Positions 62,766 through 63,872 of a DNA stretch of 63,872 bases are shown here, piece by piece. Location of the stretch: positions 1 through 63,872 of the forward strand of contig JAEEQN010000014.1 of NCBI GenBank assembly GCA_016285345.1, given 5' to 3'. The notes under the pieces were generated by a model. That model saw nothing but the letters and a program-made list of their open reading frames with translations, ran no database searches and was not told the DNA's origin. Numbering within the stretch: position 1 is the stretch's first letter; every line of letters starts with the position of its first letter. The position numbers and the translations under genes are program-made. This stretch comes from Victivallales bacterium. GTDB lineage: Bacteria; Verrucomicrobiota; Lentisphaeria; Victivallales; UBA1829.

Positions 62766-63044
62766 TCAGTCCCAGTCGTTTTTTTTAAGTTCCATGGTCA
62801 GCTCGCCGATCGTTTCCTTGAGCTTGCGGTTCTCCCGCTGAAGACGTTCCACCTCGTGGTCGACGCCGCCGTGGGCGAAAAGTTTCGCTCCGTCGTTCAG
62901 CAGCTGGTCACGCCACCTGTAGAACATCCCCTGCGTGATGCCGTGTTCATTGCACAATTCGCTGATCCGGCAATTGCCTCTCAGCCCCTGCAGGACGATT
63001 GCAAGCTTCTCCTGCCCCGTCCAAGTTTTCTTCTTCGTGCTCAT
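62766..63044 (-). CDS. IS3-family transposase OrfA
   Basis: A protein of 92 residues. The helix-turn-helix (KLAIVLQGLRGN, ISELCNEHGITQGMFYRWRDQ) is followed by a leucine-zipper-like helix (VERLQRENRKLKETIGELTMELKK). A run of eight A near its end fits the -1 frameshift signal used by IS3 elements to make OrfAB. The probable left inverted repeat TGCACCCCGTTAAGAG begins at 63099. OrfB is destroyed, so the element cannot move alone. Confidence 0.85.
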   Translation of the reverse strand: MSTKKKTWTGQEKLAIVLQGLRGNCRISELCNEHGITQGMFYRWRDQLLNDGAKLFAHGGVDHEVERLQRENRKLKETIGELTMELKKNDWD

Positions 63045-63105
63045 CGGTCGCCTCCTTTCACAGACTCTCTTAATATAGCACGTCTCTTAACGGGGTGCAA
63101 TATAG

Positions 63106-63378
63106 AACCTTTGCGCTGATGCCGGGTATCAGGGGAAAGAATCCGAGAAAACGATGAAAAAGTATCGTTACACGCCTCACATTCGTCCGCGGGGTGAAGA
63201 GAAGAAGGCGATCAAGGAAGGATACAAAGCGCGAAGATGGGTTGTTGAGGTGGCTCATTCCTGGTTCAACCGGTTCAGAAAACTGCTCGTCCGGTTCGAG
63301 AAAACGACTTCGTCTTACTTGGCGCTTCTTCAACTGGCGGCAAGCATTATCATTTTAAGAAAGATTGCTTCTATTTAG
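63106..63378 (+). pseudogene. IS5-family transposase, C-terminal fragment
   Basis: The open frame after a stop at 63103 encodes LCADAGYQGKESEKTM, then PHIRPRGEEKK, RRWVVEVAHSWFNRFRKLL and a hydrophobic end (LALLQLAASIIILRKI). This is the last third of an IS5/IS4-type DDE transposase, including the region of the catalytic Glu. It begins within a few bases of the IS3 inverted repeat, which suggests that IS3 inserted into it or that a recombination joined them. Confidence 0.8.
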
Positions 63379-63872
63379 GGATACATTCTTAATTTGCTCA
63401 ACGCTCCTTCCAATGCTGAGATACCTTTGCCATTGCCGACATGAATGACCGCGCCACTCTCCAGATCCCGCACGATCGTGAGGTAAGCTTGTTTGCCTGA
63501 CCGTGTCCGATGTGGATTTCGTCGAACCCGACAGCCTGGACTTTCGATTTGTCGATTGTTGCAAATTTGTGCTGAAGATACCTCTTTTCGATCTCTTTTA
63601 CAGTATGCCACCTTAAATGAAAGAAGTTCGCCAAAGCCCGGATGCTGATCTGTTCTCGGAGCTCAAGGATCGTCCGCTCGAACTCATTGCTGAGGCGAGC
63701 TTTCGGATGCGAAATGAACGGGATATCCTCAATGGAACGTTCGTGGCAGCGGTGGCAGTACACGAGATGTAATGTGTAGATGAAATGAACTTCCCGAATC
63801 CGTCCCATCGGCAACCCGCGCACGTCTCGTTCATAGAGGATTGTCAGTGTGACATCCTTTAACTTGCACTTC
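63375..63872 (-). pseudogene. ISL3-family transposase, frameshifted and cut by the window edge
   Basis: From the right edge the frame reads ILYERDVRGLPMGR, a zinc-finger pair CHRC, then RALANFFHLRWHTVKEIEKR (HTH) and VGFDEIHIGHG, the first DDE segment. Near 63495 the frame changes and continues as QAYLTIVRDLESGAVIHVGN and KGISALEGALSKL before a stop. The remaining C-terminal half of about 200 residues is missing. It is a dead copy, unless the frameshift is a sequencing error, and even then it is truncated. Confidence 0.82.

Overview
The window (63.9 kb, GC-rich) most resembles a gut-dwelling member of the PVC group, probably Lentisphaerota/Victivallales. This is an inference. It rests on several pseudopilin-like proteins with the [18 protein letters not shown] leader and a C-terminal H-x9-D(G/N) motif, secreted plant- and host-glycan hydrolases (GH2, GH29, GH115), a biotin-dependent sodium-pump decarboxylase and many PQQ-type beta-propellers. 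There is no rRNA and no CRISPR array. The two tRNA genes are Asn(GUU) and Met(CAU), in tandem.

Layout. 1-3.4 kb: minus-strand oadG-oadA-oadB operon for a Na+-translocating decarboxylase, with oadB running off the left edge. 3.6-9.1 kb: minus-strand operon of four exported paralogues that share a beta-rich module; the last is fused to a serpin. 9.4-12.9 kb: secreted GH2 enzyme. 13.1-18.4 kb: Sel1-repeat membrane protein, glycosyltransferase, zinc-ribbon Ser/Thr kinase and ribosome hibernation factor. 18.7-24.2 kb: argD-argF-comEC-htrA operon. 24.4-27.1 kb: M48 lipoprotein protease and a peptide-binding ABC protein. 27.3-35.4 kb: two full pseudopilins, a mini-pseudopilin coupled to a small membrane protein, GH29 and GH115 transcribed divergently, and an LRR protein. 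35.7-36.9 kb: tRNAs and a kilobase of apparently non-coding DNA with a 21-bp inverted repeat. 36.9-38.8 kb: aquaglyceroporin plus COG0523 GTPase.

The most unusual part is 39.0-59.4 kb. Fifteen minus-strand genes follow one another with 1-11 nt overlaps or gaps below 10 nt, preceded by a sixteenth gene with its own promoter. They encode five beta-propeller proteins, a three-part NuoE/NuoF/NuoG-like NADH:Fe-S fusion, a NapH-like membrane ferredoxin, Tat-signal Fe-S proteins, a MacB/FtsX-type ABC pair, and an isoprenoid module. The isoprenoid module comprises a DUF116-polyprenyl synthase fusion, a class II terpene cyclase with an intact DxDD motif, a second alpha/alpha-toroid protein and a radical SAM enzyme. 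I infer an envelope electron-transfer system that makes its own cyclic isoprenoid. I know of no described system with this composition.

From 59.7 kb to the right edge the DNA looks acquired: a truncated YolD-like gene, a Fic-domain protein surrounded by copies of a GTAAGCGTTTTGT-like repeat, and nested remnants of IS3-, IS5- and ISL3-family elements.

Promoters across the window share an easily read form, TTGAAA (or a close variant), 16-17 nt, TATATT. This helped to choose several start codons. High GC makes the antisense frames of most genes open over long distances; those are not annotated.
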